From Candidatus Shapirobacteria bacterium (lineage in GTDB: Bacteria > Patescibacteriota > Microgenomatia > UBA12405), in assembly GCA_028709405.1 (NCBI GenBank), contig JAQVXB010000032.1:1-6034 (forward strand): a stretch of DNA of 6,034 nt. Direction: 5' to 3'. The notes below the pieces were generated by a model. It was not told the origin of the DNA. It worked only from the letters and a program-made list of their open reading frames with translations, and made no database searches. A program made the translations under genes and the position numbers. This document shows positions 5,678-6,034 of the stretch, in pieces (the stretch's first letter is position 1; each line of letters begins with the position of its first letter).

Positions 5678-6034
5678 ATGAAACTTATAATTGGCTTAGG
5701 TAATCCTGATAAAAAATATCAAAATACTCGCCATAACTTAGGTCAAAGTATTATTAAACAGTTTGTTGAAACCGAATTAAAAGCATTTTTTTTAACTAAA
5801 ACAAATCTTTTAGCTCAAATTTTTGAGACTGGGCAGGGGATTAATAAAAATATTTTTGCCTTCTCAACCGAATATATGAATAATTCTGGAATCACTATTC
5901 AAAAAATTTCTAACTTCTATAAAATAGACCCAAAAGATATCTATATTATTCACGACGATTTAGCTTTACCAACAGGGGAGTATCGGATTCAATTTGATCG
6001 AGGACCAGCTGGTCATAATGGCATCAAATCAATT
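5678..6034 (+). CDS. pth: Peptidyl-tRNA hydrolase (Pth), N-terminal 119 residues, cut by window end
   Basis: Cleaves the ester bond of peptidyl-tRNAs dropped by stalled ribosomes, releasing tRNA for reuse; essential and cytoplasmic in most bacteria. The reading frame from the ATG at 5678 stays open for 119 codons to the last base. It shows the Pth signatures: GLGNP (6-10), TRHN with catalytic His19, YMNNSG (66-71) with Asn68, IHDDLALPTG (91-100) with Asp93, and the glycine-rich loop RGPAGHNGIKSI with His113 and Asn114. These correspond to E. coli Asn10, His20, Asn68, Asp93, His113 and Asn114. About 65-80 C-terminal residues should lie beyond the window. One oddity is GLGNPD rather than the usual GLGNPG. 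It is separated from ligA by a hairpin and has its own -10, so it is probably transcribed on its own. Confidence 0.95.
   Translation, partial: MKLIIGLGNPDKKYQNTRHNLGQSIIKQFVETELKAFFLTKTNLLAQIFETGQGINKNIFAFSTEYMNNSGITIQKISNFYKIDPKDIYIIHDDLALPTGEYRIQFDRGPAGHNGIKSI

Noticed and set aside
1..6034. UGA recoding to glycine, as in some candidate phyla
   Set aside because: No in-frame TGA interrupts any of the five genes, and the three complete plus-strand genes all stop at TAA.

Overview
The window is AT-rich, gene-dense bacterial DNA. Five protein-coding genes are packed with very short gaps: a divergent PilB/GspE-family motor ATPase on the minus strand, then a HolB-like clamp-loader subunit, a Fic-family AMP-transferase, an NAD+-dependent DNA ligase and the start of peptidyl-tRNA hydrolase on the plus strand. 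The combination suggests an uncultivated small-genome lineage such as the Candidate Phyla Radiation (Patescibacteria, possibly Microgenomates-like). The supporting signs are the low GC, a clamp-loader protein cut down to 212 residues with no P-loop, a divergent LigA, an intact type IV pilus ATPase and no Shine-Dalgarno sequences. This placement is inference; no rRNA is present to settle it. The genetic code looks standard: no gene contains an in-frame TGA, and all three complete plus-strand genes end in TAA.

Layout: 1-1734 (-) pilB-like, 578 codons visible and missing only its last few residues. 1735-1779 is a 45-bp divergent promoter region with overlapping -10 boxes. 1780-2418 (+) holB-like. 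2476-3609 (+) fic. 3628-5562 (+) ligA. 5563-5677 is an AT-rich gap with a hairpin at its left edge. 5678-6034 (+) pth, cut by the window end. No stretch over 300 bases lacks a gene, and I see no tRNA, rRNA, CRISPR array or insertion sequence.

The genes cover type IV pilus or DNA-uptake power (PilB), replication and repair (HolB-like, LigA), ribosome recycling (Pth) and protein AMPylation (Fic). They do not form one pathway. The plus-strand genes look individually promoted rather than read as one operon.

The most notable features are regulatory. Four of the five starts have a -10-like hexamer ending only 5-9 nt before the ATG, and none of the five has a Shine-Dalgarno sequence, which points to leaderless transcripts. 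Each of the three complete plus-strand genes also ends in an inverted repeat that includes or encloses its stop codon. At the fic/ligA junction this repeat overlaps the next promoter. The ligase also departs from the family consensus at several normally invariant active-site positions. I did not find a convincing new multi-gene system; Fic is the only accessory-type gene here.
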